Below, piece by piece: positions 1 through 6,128 of a DNA stretch of 21,560 nt. Under the pieces are notes generated by a model. The model saw nothing but the letters and a program-made list of their open reading frames with translations. It searched no databases and was not told the origin of the DNA. Source of the stretch: CAIOZW01 sp049317725 (GTDB lineage Bacteria; Acidobacteriota; Blastocatellia; RBC074); NCBI GenBank assembly GCA_049317725.1, contig JBMOHS010000054.1:1-21560 (forward strand), written 5' to 3'. A program made the position numbers and the translations under genes. Within the stretch, counting starts at the first letter, position 1; each line of letters opens with the position of its first letter.

Positions 1-163
1 GGGTGGGGCACTCCTCGTCACATTCTGGACACCTGAACCTCCACAATGGTTGATGGGTCAGTTTCAACGTGACCTTCATCTCTTTCACCTGGAGATCCAC
101 CTCCTGGACGCTCCAGGGAGCACTCAGGCCAAGCAGCTTTTGGTAAAGTTCTTTGTCTTGCAT
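1..163 (-). CDS. ISL3-family transposase, N-terminal fragment (cut by window edge)
   Basis: Reading the minus strand from an ATG at 163 gives 54 uninterrupted codons to the window edge, starting MQDKELYQKLLGLSAPWSV and ending in RFRCPECDEECPT. The order 'K-LYxxLLGL-PW-V', then a beta-strand segment, then a CPEC zinc-knuckle start, is the usual N-terminus of ISL3-family DDE transposases (zf-ISL3 domain). The enzyme would catalyse cut-and-paste transposition of its own element; the DDE core lies beyond the window, so intactness cannot be judged. An in-frame ATG 27 nt upstream runs into a stop after four codons, which supports the start at 163. No strong Shine-Dalgarno is seen. It sits in an AT-rich stretch next to a polysaccharide exporter gene of similar base composition, as expected for a mobile or exchanged segment. 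I am fairly sure of the family and unsure of functionality. Confidence 0.72.
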   Translation of the reverse strand, partial: MQDKELYQKLLGLSAPWSVQEVDLQVKEMKVTLKLTHQPLWRFRCPECDEECPT

Positions 164-200
164 GACCGGAGGATCTCATGGATCCCTCATTTATTCCCCT

Positions 201-224
201 CTACCCACACGAAAGTCCGAAGCC
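201..224 (-). repeat. Candidate outer inverted repeat of the ISL3-like element
   Basis: About 37 bp before the transposase start, the minus strand reads GGCTTCGGACTTTCGTGTGG followed by GTAG. Its position between a transposase start and AT-rich flanking DNA, and its general look (a GGCTT start and a GTGTGGGTAG tail), fit the terminal repeat of an ISL3-type element. The partner repeat is outside the window, so this cannot be confirmed. If it is right, the 8 bases just outside (225-232, acaacttt) would be one copy of the target duplication. Confidence 0.3.
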
Positions 225-318
225 ACAACTTTAAAATGTAATGAAAAAGCTATTGATAAAGTTTCAATTGATAACAATTATGAATGGTTTGCCTACTGCG
301 ACTATTCATCGCTACTCA

Positions 319-336
319 ATCACAAACCGCTGTGAT
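319..336 (-). terminator. Weak hairpin after the Wzt-like gene
   Basis: ATCACA (319-324) and TGTGAT (331-336) form a 6-bp stem with a 6-nt loop, starting 8 nt past the TAG stop of the ABC ATPase gene on the minus strand. No T-run follows, so this is a poor intrinsic terminator. The rest of 164-344 is AT-rich and shows no gene. Confidence 0.25.
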
Positions 337-344
337 AACACCAT

Positions 345-1724
345 CTAGCCTTTGTTTCCGTATTGTGAGGCCATTACACTAGAAGCTACCGGTAAGGAAA
401 ATTGAAATCCTAAATCGGCAAGGCCGTAAAAGTCAGCATTGGGCAATACCTCAATAAATATTGCATCGTATCGTCGATCGTGAGGTACAATGTCCTCCCC
501 CTGCTTTGTTGCTATCCCGAGAGAGACAAAGTAGTGACCTGGTGCTAACCTACAAATAAAATCCGTTTTCATGAGGACGACTGTTCCACTTTGACCAAGT
601 GATTGAAAGTCGACAACATTCTTAATTTCAGAGTTTGTCCCTGAGACAGTTACACCGGCCTTGGTCTTGATGGTAATTCCAAATATAGGACGCACCAACG
701 TTCTATTAAATCGTATAGAAGCCACAAGACTTACTGTTTGCCCCACTGGTATGCCTGATGGATATGAATCCCCGTTTACATATAGATGGTAATCCAAAAT
801 TGTTGCGGAACCATCCCCCCAGCGATACTCGTACTGGTTATATCCGGGTCGAGAGGCAAAAAGATCTTCGTGAGAACTGAGAGTAGACGAAACCACTTCT
901 TCAATCTTATCAGTAGCATTTTCAGACTTGGTCTCTAAAGAATCTGGCAACTGGTTTTTTTCCTTGCCAAACATAAGGTCGAGGTAACGATTTACAACCT
1001 GACGTGGCATTCCCTTTTCTAGCTGAACCCCATTTTCCAGCAACATCGCACTCGTGCAGTGTGTCACAATCTGTTCGCTTGAATGAGTAACCAACAAGAT
1101 ACTCGTCCCATTTTCTTTCAACTCGCGCAGACGCTCGAAGCATTTTGCTTGAAATTTAACGTCACCTACAGCCAACGCCTCGTCGACGATCAATATATCA
1201 GGATCGACTTGCGATTGGACGGCAAAGGCAAGTCTTACCATCATTCCACTGGAGTATGTTTTGACTGGGTTATCGATGAAATCCCCAATATCCGCGAATT
1301 TGACGATGCTATCGAAGCGATCATCAATCTCTTCTTTGCTTAAACCCACGACTGCTCCATTCAAATATACGTTTTCGCGCCCGCTAAATTCAGGATTGAA
1401 TCCAGAACCAAGTTCAAGAAGAGCAGCAATCCGTCCATTAATCTGAACTGTTCCACTTGTCGGGGTAATTGTGCCGCATATTACCTGCAGAAGAGTAGAT
1501 TTCCCGCTGCCGTTTCGTCCAATGATGCCAACTGTCTCCCCCTTTTTCACTTCAAAAGATATATCTCGCAAGGCATAAAAATCACGATAATAATCACTCA
1601 TCTGCCTGCCAAAAAACCAGCTCAACCTGGGAAACACAAACTGCTTCAACCGGTCTTTCGGTTGTCTATAGATTTTGTATGACTTGCTCAAGTTCTCGAC
1701 TTTGATGGCAATATCAGATGACAT
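345..1724 (-). CDS. wzt: ABC transporter ATP-binding protein, Wzt type (surface polysaccharide export)
   Basis: This 459-residue protein is the ATPase of an O-antigen or similar polysaccharide exporter acting at the inner membrane with the permease encoded just upstream. Seen motifs: Walker A GRNGSGKST (69-77), signature YSSGMMVRLAFA (about 157-168), Walker B ILIVDEA (177-183) and switch His214. After an acidic linker (about 255-290) comes a C-terminal beta-rich domain (about 295-459) matching the Wzt C-terminal carbohydrate-binding domain, which in known systems recognises the modified end of the exported glycan. I place the start at MSSDIAIKVENL because AAGGGA lies about 8 nt upstream and the next conserved strand follows at once; a longer in-frame extension up to 1790 reads as linker-like sequence inside the permease gene. 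It overlaps the permease by 11 nt. Its DNA is AT-rich (24/60 and 27/60 G+C in rows 361-420 and 1261-1320), unlike its partner, suggesting separate ancestry. Confidence 0.9.
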   Translation of the reverse strand: MSSDIAIKVENLSKSYKIYRQPKDRLKQFVFPRLSWFFGRQMSDYYRDFYALRDISFEVKKGETVGIIGRNGSGKSTLLQVICGTITPTSGTVQINGRIAALLELGSGFNPEFSGRENVYLNGAVVGLSKEEIDDRFDSIVKFADIGDFIDNPVKTYSSGMMVRLAFAVQSQVDPDILIVDEALAVGDVKFQAKCFERLRELKENGTSILLVTHSSEQIVTHCTSAMLLENGVQLEKGMPRQVVNRYLDLMFGKEKNQLPDSLETKSENATDKIEEVVSSTLSSHEDLFASRPGYNQYEYRWGDGSATILDYHLYVNGDSYPSGIPVGQTVSLVASIRFNRTLVRPIFGITIKTKAGVTVSGTNSEIKNVVDFQSLGQSGTVVLMKTDFICRLAPGHYFVSLGIATKQGEDIVPHDRRYDAIFIEVLPNADFYGLADLGFQFSLPVASSVMASQYGNKG

Positions 1725-2544
1725 CGGCAAATCCCTTACGTACTTTTTGGAACCACCAGAACCCGAGAGAAGCGATCCCGAGACTCGCAAGGAGCAGCAT
1801 GACCCAGTCCCCCCAAGCGGGCGTGAGAGCGAAGACCAGCACCTTGCGGCTCTCCGAGATGAGGTGGACGAGCGGATTGAAGGAGAGAACCGCTTGGTAG
1901 TCGCGGGGCAGCGCCGAAACCGGGTAGAAGAGAGCGGAGAGGAACATCAAGACCGTCGTCACCACCGAAGTGATCTGGCCGATATCCCGAATGAAGACCC
2001 CCATCGCCGCCAGAAACCAAGCCAGTCCCATAGTGAAAAAGATCAATGGCAAGAGGACGAGTGGGAACAAGAGGACGGTCCAGGGCAGAACTACCTTGAA
2101 GAGGAGCTGGGCGACAAGAAGAACCAGCAGACTGGCGCCGGCATGAAACAGGCTGGCGCCCAAGGCGACCCAAGGGAGAATCTCGAGTGGAAAGACCACC
2201 TTTTTGACGTAGTTGACGTTCGAGAGGATCAGACTGGGGGCGCGGTTGACCACCTCGGAAAAGATGTTGAAGACGATCATTCCGGCAAAGAGAATGATGG
2301 CAAATTCGGTCTTGCTTTCATTCTCGTCTGCTCCCCATCGCGCTTTGAAGACAACAGAGAAGACGAACGTGTAGATGATCAACATCAACAACGGGTAGAT
2401 GAATGACCAAGCGCTGCCGATAAAGGAGCCGGTATACCTTCCCGCGATCTCCCGGCGTGTCATTTGAAGAATCAGTTGACGGTTATCCCACAAACTGACG
2501 AAGATCGCCAGGGGACTGGTAGGGTGTGCTCGATGTGGATTCAT
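1714..2544 (-). CDS. wzm: ABC-2 type polysaccharide export permease, Wzm type
   Basis: The 276-residue integral membrane protein is the channel half of a polysaccharide ABC exporter, moving a lipid-linked glycan across the inner membrane. The N-terminus has the family pattern LWDNRQLILQMTRREIAGRY followed by GSFIGSAWSFIYPLLMLIIY, then about six hydrophobic segments, the last near GDWVMLLLASLGIASLGFWW. The motif SLILSNVNYVKKVVFPLEIL is characteristic of Wzm/KpsM/TagG-like permeases. The ATG at 2544 is chosen; an in-frame TTG at 2562 would add six residues, and neither has a clear Shine-Dalgarno. The gene overlaps the ATPase start by 11 nt, so the two are co-translated. Its DNA is GC-rich (40/60 in row 1801-1860, 39/60 in 2101-2160), like the division cluster and unlike the ATPase. 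The substrate cannot be told, as no glycosyltransferases are in view. Confidence 0.88.
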   Translation of the reverse strand: MNPHRAHPTSPLAIFVSLWDNRQLILQMTRREIAGRYTGSFIGSAWSFIYPLLMLIIYTFVFSVVFKARWGADENESKTEFAIILFAGMIVFNIFSEVVNRAPSLILSNVNYVKKVVFPLEILPWVALGASLFHAGASLLVLLVAQLLFKVVLPWTVLLFPLVLLPLIFFTMGLAWFLAAMGVFIRDIGQITSVVTTVLMFLSALFYPVSALPRDYQAVLSFNPLVHLISESRKVLVFALTPAWGDWVMLLLASLGIASLGFWWFQKVRKGFADVI

Positions 2545-2887
2545 GAGGGCAATGGGTTCCAACCTGCATTCAGGGGAATCAAGGATATGCTCAGAAAATT
2601 CGAGAGAGGAGAATCAAGATCACTAGCGGAGGAGTGCGGCACTGGAAACTCTCAAAAGCCCACACGAAGGCGCGCTTGGGGCAGAATAGAGATCAATATT
2701 GCAGAGTGAAAGGAGAGATAGACACACGTAGTGTCATAACCGCCAACCTCGAGAGGGGAGGCGGCTCACAACCTATGCTGGCGGCTGGGGCAAGCGTGGC
2801 CAGAAGGAAGAGGGTAAATTTGAGAAGCATGACACAGAGAAGCCCCTCACCTTCTCCGTGCTCTGGGAATTCCCCAAGCCCCTCGTC
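2545..2887. other. Intergenic stretch upstream of the permease gene
   Basis: About 340 bases lie between the CDGSH gene and the permease gene. I see no RNA gene and no well-spaced sigma-70 promoter, although the permease pair probably needs one here. The only coding candidate is the short signal-peptide-like frame at 2693-2830, listed separately. The part nearest the permease (2563-2640) is somewhat AT-richer and is the likeliest promoter location. Confidence 0.4.
2693..2830 (-). CDS. Possible 45-residue secreted or lipoprotein-like peptide (doubtful)
   Basis: A minus-strand frame from ATG 2830 to TGA 2693 starts MLLKFTLFLLATLAPAASIG and then Cys21, followed by a Pro-rich, unremarkable tail. 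The first 20 residues look like a signal peptide (one Lys, then a hydrophobic core, then small residues), and Cys21 after a Gly could be a lipobox cysteine, although the -3 residue is Ser rather than the usual Leu. There is no Shine-Dalgarno at normal spacing (GAGGGG is too far upstream) and no recognised homologue. It may be chance, or the decayed start of a longer gene. It lies between the CDGSH gene and the permease gene in the same orientation. Confidence 0.22.
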   Translation of the reverse strand: MLLKFTLFLLATLAPAASIGCEPPPLSRLAVMTLRVSISPFTLQY

Positions 2888-3118
2888 TCAGACCTTCGGT
2901 TTTGGAGGGGGGAGGACGGTGGCGACGACTTCTGACTCAAAGCCACAACGGGCGTGCGCGCCGTCACAGAAGGGCTTGTTGGCGGTCTGGCCACAGCGGC
3001 AGAGGCCGATCACCGTGCGGCCGGAGAGGTCGTACTTTCCGCCGGCCGCATCATAGATCTCGAAATCTCCCTCGACCCGCAGGGATCCGTTCTTGTTGAC
3101 CGTAATTTTTGTTGCCAT
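2888..3118 (-). CDS. CDGSH-type iron-sulfur protein
   Basis: The 76-residue protein holds one CDGSH domain, which binds a redox-active 2Fe-2S cluster through three Cys and one His. The ligands are visible: Cys40 and Cys42 (CRC), Cys51 and His55 in CRCGQTANKPFCDGAH. Just before them is YDLSGRTVIGLCRCG, typical of soluble bacterial single-CDGSH proteins. The N-terminal part (ITVNKNGSLRVEGDFEIYDA) matches the short beta region often seen in front of the motif ('nGPlrv.Gdfel.da'). There is no membrane anchor, so it is presumably cytosolic. The physiological role of such proteins is mostly unknown; electron transfer or cluster storage are the usual suggestions. The start ATG has GAGAGGG about 12 nt upstream. 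A candidate terminator separates it from the gene upstream, so it is probably transcribed alone. The family call is sure, the role is not. Confidence 0.9.
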   Translation of the reverse strand: MATKITVNKNGSLRVEGDFEIYDAAGGKYDLSGRTVIGLCRCGQTANKPFCDGAHARCGFESEVVATVLPPPKPKV

Positions 3119-3158
3119 TGTGTTACAACTACCCTCTCAAAAAGCAGATTCATGCAAA

Positions 3159-3189
3159 GAGCCCTGCTCCCGTGATGGGAGAGGGGCCC
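3159..3189 (-). terminator. Candidate intrinsic terminator after the small Cys-rich gene
   Basis: Arms 3159-3171 (gagccctgctccc) and 3177-3189 (gggagaggggccc) pair over 13 positions with three mismatches around a 5-nt loop. On the minus strand this GC-rich hairpin starts 8 nt after the stop of the gene at 3197-3406 and is followed by a short CTTT run. The short T-tract makes it imperfect, but position and strength fit termination between that gene and the CDGSH gene. Confidence 0.5.
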
Positions 3190-3196
3190 AAACGGG

Positions 3197-3406
3197 CTAG
3201 GCCCCCTTCTTCGACGCCTTCAGTGGGTTGATCGGGCGCGGGGAGCGCTCTTTGGCGAGCTGATCAGCATAGGCCTTGCAGTCGTGGGTCTCGGACTTCT
3301 CGCGAATCCAGGAATCGACCTCGATCGAGTGGTGGAGCGAGGCAAAGACGGGAAACCGTTGATTGCACTTGGGGCAGAAGATGTTGTAACGCTTGACTGT
3401 TGCCAT
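3197..3406 (-). CDS. Small Cys-rich protein of unknown function (possible zinc ribbon)
   Basis: This 69-residue protein begins MATVKRYNIFCPKCNQRFPV and has a CPKC knuckle at residues 11-14, and a His-Asp-Cys group (THDC, about 40-43) that could supply the other metal ligands. The tail is basic (KERSPRPINPLKASKKGA). I do not recognise the family. One structural zinc site is the most I would infer. The gene is well supported as real: a strong Shine-Dalgarno AAGGAG (3417-3422) precedes the ATG within a purine-rich run, it is bounded by a candidate terminator downstream, and a candidate promoter and structured leader lie upstream (3447-3606). A longer overlapping frame in another phase (3220-3606) has biased Ser/Arg/Pro composition and is rejected as a shadow. 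Confidence 0.7.
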   Translation of the reverse strand: MATVKRYNIFCPKCNQRFPVFASLHHSIEVDSWIREKSETHDCKAYADQLAKERSPRPINPLKASKKGA

Positions 3407-3446
3407 GACTTCTCTTCTCCTTGGCCCGCCTGGAGACGGGGAAGGG

Positions 3447-3567
3447 GGTTCAAGTGAACCGATTTTCGCTTGACTGCCGTTGCGTGAGGGTACGGGTAGA
3501 GCGCCTCAGGGAACCCTTCTTCCTCCGGAGGTCTTACCCCGGGGAGACTTGAAGAGCGGACAACGGC
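3447..3567 (-). promoter_or_regulatory. Candidate structured 5' leader of the small Cys-rich gene
   Basis: On the minus strand GCCGTTG (3567-3561) pairs perfectly with CAACGGC (3482-3476), enclosing 78 nt. That interior holds further symmetric segments: GTCT...AGAC around CCCCGGGG (about 3535-3548), the palindrome CCTCCGGAGG (about 3522-3531), and TGAGG...CCTCA. A second hairpin, GGTTCA/TGAACC (3447-3460), follows before the Shine-Dalgarno. A CTCTTC at 3551-3556 is complementary to GAAGAG next to the ribosome site, so the fold could occlude translation. It matches no riboswitch I recognise. The pairing is seen in the sequence; the function is inference. Confidence 0.35.
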
Positions 3568-3576
3568 TGAAGCGGG

Positions 3577-3606
3577 AATATACAACAGGGGACGGCAGAA
3601 AATCAA
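3577..3606 (-). promoter_or_regulatory. Candidate sigma-70 promoter for the small Cys-rich gene
   Basis: The minus strand reads TTGATT (3606-3601), an 18-nt spacer, then TATATT (3582-3577). These match the consensus at 4/6 and 5/6. The -35 box overlaps the TGA stop of the upstream oxidoreductase. Transcription would start near 3570, just before the closing stem of the structured leader at 3567, which is mutually supportive. Confidence 0.4.
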
Positions 3607-4694
3607 CGAGCATTTACCCAGCGCTGCTCCGCGTGAGCGAGGTGAACGGCATCGAGGATCTCCTGGCAGTGAAGCCCGTCGTGGAAGGTGGCAGCGTGAG
3701 CGATCTCGGTGCGAGATTCGCGAAGGGCTTGGACGGTCTCGCGGGCGAGGTGGTAGAAGGAGCGGGCCCAGATGTTATCGGGAACGATAGAGATCCCGCG
3801 GGCGCGGTCGATGAGGGACATCTCCTCAAACTGCTGCTGGTAGCCAGTGGCGCCGATGAGAGTCTCGTCGCCGTCCATGACGAGAGTTCCCTTACTTCCG
3901 ACCGCCGTGATCTGGTTTTTGCCCCCGCTGGCATAGAGGGCGGAGAGGGTGACGACCCCGTGAGGGATCCGACCCCGCTGCGGGGCAAAACGGAGGAGGA
4001 AGGAGCAGAAGTCATCGGTCTCGTTGGGGCAATCTTCGCCGGAGACAGGATCCTTGCGAGTGGGGATCATGGTTGCCATGGTGGAGGAGACAGCGTCGAT
4101 CTCACCAAAGAGCCAGCGCAGGGCATCGATGGCGTGGGAGCCAAGGGCCCCCAGCAGCCCGCCACCGGCTTGGCGCTGAGACCACCAGTTCCAGGGGCGC
4201 TGAGCGGAATGGCGAAATCCGGAAGAGATGAGGACCTGGACGTGGTGCAGGTCGCCAAGGTAGCCAGCATCGACCAGCTCCTTCATGCGGCGCCAAGTCG
4301 GATTGAAGCGCAGTTCGTGGTCGATGATAGCAAGCTGTCGCGGACGGGCCTGGGCGGCCTCGCACATTTGGCGGGCTTCGGCGACCGACATCGCCATGGG
4401 CTTCTCGCAGATGACGTGCTTGCCGGCCTCGAGGGCAGCGAGGGCGATTTGACAATGATGAACAGGCGGGGTCGAGATGACGACGAGGGAGACATCGGGC
4501 AGGGAGAGCAGTTCCTGGTAGTCCTGACAAGGGTGAGGGATCGCCAGCTCCTCCGCCACTTTCTGGGCGTTCTCGAAGCGTCCGCTGCAGACGGCGACCA
4601 GCTCGGCCCCTTCGCAGACGCGAAAGGCCGGGGCCTGGGCGCTACGGGCAAAGCCCGTTCCGATCAGCCCGATTCCAATCTTCTCTTCCTTCAT
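3603..4694 (-). CDS. Gfo/Idh/MocA-family NAD(P)-dependent oxidoreductase
   Basis: The 363-residue protein is a soluble dehydrogenase of the Gfo/Idh/MocA family, which oxidises or reduces sugars, inositols or related compounds with NAD(P). The N-terminal Rossmann fold shows IGTGFA (11-16), the family EKP motif is at 97-99 (HVICEKPMAMS), and the C-terminal domain carries the substrate-site pattern GALGSHAIDALRWLFG with His187 and Asp190. The length is usual for the family. I chose ATG 4694 (MKEEKIGIGLIGTG) because the first beta strand begins at once; an in-frame ATG at 4730 and a TTG at 4778 would add residues with no domain content. Substrate cannot be deduced; its place near polysaccharide export genes allows a nucleotide-sugar or sugar role, but the intervening genes are unrelated. 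It is separated from pdxA by 327 bp and is probably expressed independently. Confidence 0.85.
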   Translation of the reverse strand: MKEEKIGIGLIGTGFARSAQAPAFRVCEGAELVAVCSGRFENAQKVAEELAIPHPCQDYQELLSLPDVSLVVISTPPVHHCQIALAALEAGKHVICEKPMAMSVAEARQMCEAAQARPRQLAIIDHELRFNPTWRRMKELVDAGYLGDLHHVQVLISSGFRHSAQRPWNWWSQRQAGGGLLGALGSHAIDALRWLFGEIDAVSSTMATMIPTRKDPVSGEDCPNETDDFCSFLLRFAPQRGRIPHGVVTLSALYASGGKNQITAVGSKGTLVMDGDETLIGATGYQQQFEEMSLIDRARGISIVPDNIWARSFYHLARETVQALRESRTEIAHAATFHDGLHCQEILDAVHLAHAEQRWVNAR

Positions 4695-5021
4695 CCGTTT
4701 TCGCTCTGCTCCAGGGGATATCTCAACCATCTGTAGATCCCCAGGAGCCCCCCGGAGATCAGAAGTCAGTTCTGTCAACCTTGTTGTTGGAGAGCCTGGA
4801 CGAGATTCTCGATGCTCGATCCACTATTTCGAATCTTTCGGGCCTTCGTTTCGCCCTTCCAGCGCGCCTGAGGGGGCAGTGGGAGAGGGCAAGGAAAGGG
4901 TCGAGGATTCGAAAGAGCGGGCAGGCTCAAAGAATAACATTCTAACACTCCCCACAAGGGGGGAGGAAAGGTGGAGAGCGAAGAGAGGAAGATTTTCGCG
5001 GGAGCGTGTCCCGTCAGTCGC
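4695..5021. other. Intergenic stretch between pdxA and the oxidoreductase
   Basis: This 327-bp stretch has no supportable gene. It holds the hairpin at 4948-4965, a 9-bp inverted pair TTTCGAATC (4827-4835) and GATTCGAAA (4906-4914) 70 bp apart, and a perfect minus-strand TTGACA (4778-4773) that lacks a matching -10 box at normal spacing. The oxidoreductase promoter is presumably here but I cannot place it. Confidence 0.4.
4948..4965 (-). terminator. Hairpin downstream of pdxA, possible terminator
   Basis: CTCCCC (4948-4953) and GGGGAG (4960-4965) form a 6-bp GC stem with a 6-nt loop, 56 nt past the pdxA stop on the minus strand. The following GTGTTAGAATGTTATTCTTT is T-rich but not a clean T-run, so termination is plausible rather than sure. 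The TAGAAT inside it could instead be a -10 box, but no -35 box sits at proper spacing. Confidence 0.35.
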
Positions 5022-6128
5022 TCACCGAGGGGCGGTACGCAGTTGGGCGAGTTCAGCGGCAAGTCGGATGGCGGCGCGCATGCTCGAGGCATCGGCGATT
5101 CCCTTCCCGGCGAGATCGAAGGCCGTGCCGTGGTCGACAGAGGTCCGAATGAGAGGCAGACCGAGGGTGACATTGACCGCCTCCCCGAAGGAGAAGCACT
5201 TGATCGGAATGAGGCCCTGGTCGTGGTAACAGGCGATGACGAGGTCGAATTCGCCTTGGTAGGCGCGGAGAAAGAGGGTGTCGCCCGGGTAGGGGCCCGA
5301 GACATCGATGGTGCCAGCCCGGCAGGACTGGATGGCGGGAAGCATCTCCCGTTGCTCTTCCTCGCCAAAGAGGCCGCCCTCCCCGGCGTGTGGATTGAGA
5401 CCGGCGAGAGCAATGCGGGGGGAGGCGAGGCCATAGCCCTTCAGCTCGCGGTCGACCAAGCGGATCAAGCGCTCGAGAGCGGGTTGCCGGACCAGCCCGG
5501 GGACCTCGTGGAGAGGGACGTGAATGGTCAAGAGGGCGACGCGGAGACGAGGGGCGATGAAGGCCATGGCGAAGTCCTCGCAGCCAGTCAACCAGGCGAG
5601 GTACTCGGTGTGGCCGGGAAAGGGGATCCCGGCGAGGGAGAAGGAGGTCTTGTTGATCGGGGCGGTCGCCATGGCGTCGAGGTGGCCCGACAGGCAAAGA
5701 TCGACAGCCGTCTCGATCGCAGCGGCGGCGGCGCGTCCGGCGGCGGCTTGCGCCCGACCGAGCTCGATCGGCTCCGACCCTGGCAGGGCCGGCGGCAGCG
5801 AGAGGTACCGTGCCGCCGACCGATGGGTCCAGTCAGTTCTCGCCCCGAGAGGGATCGCGGGAAGAAGGAGAGGGGTGTTCAGATCGGCGGGGAGAGGGGC
5901 TCCGGGTTCCAAGTGGAGAGGGGCGGGCCGGTACCTCTGCCGACGGCACTCCTCTTGCAATCCCTTCTCGTCCCCGATCAGCACGGGGTGGCAGCAGGCG
6001 AGAACGTCCTCCGAAAAGGCGGCTTTGACGGAGATCTCCGGACCGATGCCGGCGGGGTCCCCTACCGTAATCCCAATGACGGGTCGTGCCAGATGACCCT
6101 CGCTCGCTGGAGCGATCTGATTAATCAT
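5022..6128 (-). CDS. pdxA: 4-hydroxythreonine-4-phosphate dehydrogenase
   Basis: PdxA oxidises 4-phosphooxy-L-threonine with NAD+; the product decarboxylates to 3-amino-2-oxopropyl phosphate, which PdxJ uses in the DXP-dependent route to pyridoxine 5'-phosphate. The 368-residue protein has the family signatures: TVGDPAGIGPE (21-31), TAPINK (155-160), GHTEYLA with His173, GLNPHAGEGG with His247, and YHDQGLIPIK with His302. Three conserved histidines coordinate the divalent metal in known PdxA, and all look present. Length is a little above the usual 330 or so because of an insert around 70-120. The ATG at 6128 lies inside the end of the Hfq-like gene (8-nt overlap, ATGATTAA), so translation is probably coupled. 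The presence of pdxA implies de novo vitamin B6 synthesis by the PdxA/PdxJ pathway; pdxJ is not in view. Confidence 0.94.
   Translation of the reverse strand: MINQIAPASEGHLARPVIGITVGDPAGIGPEISVKAAFSEDVLACCHPVLIGDEKGLQEECRRQRYRPAPLHLEPGAPLPADLNTPLLLPAIPLGARTDWTHRSAARYLSLPPALPGSEPIELGRAQAAAGRAAAAAIETAVDLCLSGHLDAMATAPINKTSFSLAGIPFPGHTEYLAWLTGCEDFAMAFIAPRLRVALLTIHVPLHEVPGLVRQPALERLIRLVDRELKGYGLASPRIALAGLNPHAGEGGLFGEEEQREMLPAIQSCRAGTIDVSGPYPGDTLFLRAYQGEFDLVIACYHDQGLIPIKCFSFGEAVNVTLGLPLIRTSVDHGTAFDLAGKGIADASSMRAAIRLAAELAQLRTAPR

Noticed and set aside
3440..3600. Possible 6S RNA because of GGTTCAAGTGAACC
   Set aside because: Only the short palindrome is reminiscent; the long closing stem and central bubble of 6S RNA are not seen on either strand.
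3220..3606. Minus-strand 128-codon frame across the leader and small gene
   Set aside because: Ser/Arg/Pro-biased composition in a different phase from the well-supported small gene with a strong ribosome site; it also covers the structured leader.
4750..4778. Perfect TTGACA before the oxidoreductase gene
   Set aside because: At 16-18 nt downstream the sequence is a G/C run (ccgggg) with no -10 similarity, so it is unlikely to be a promoter on its own.
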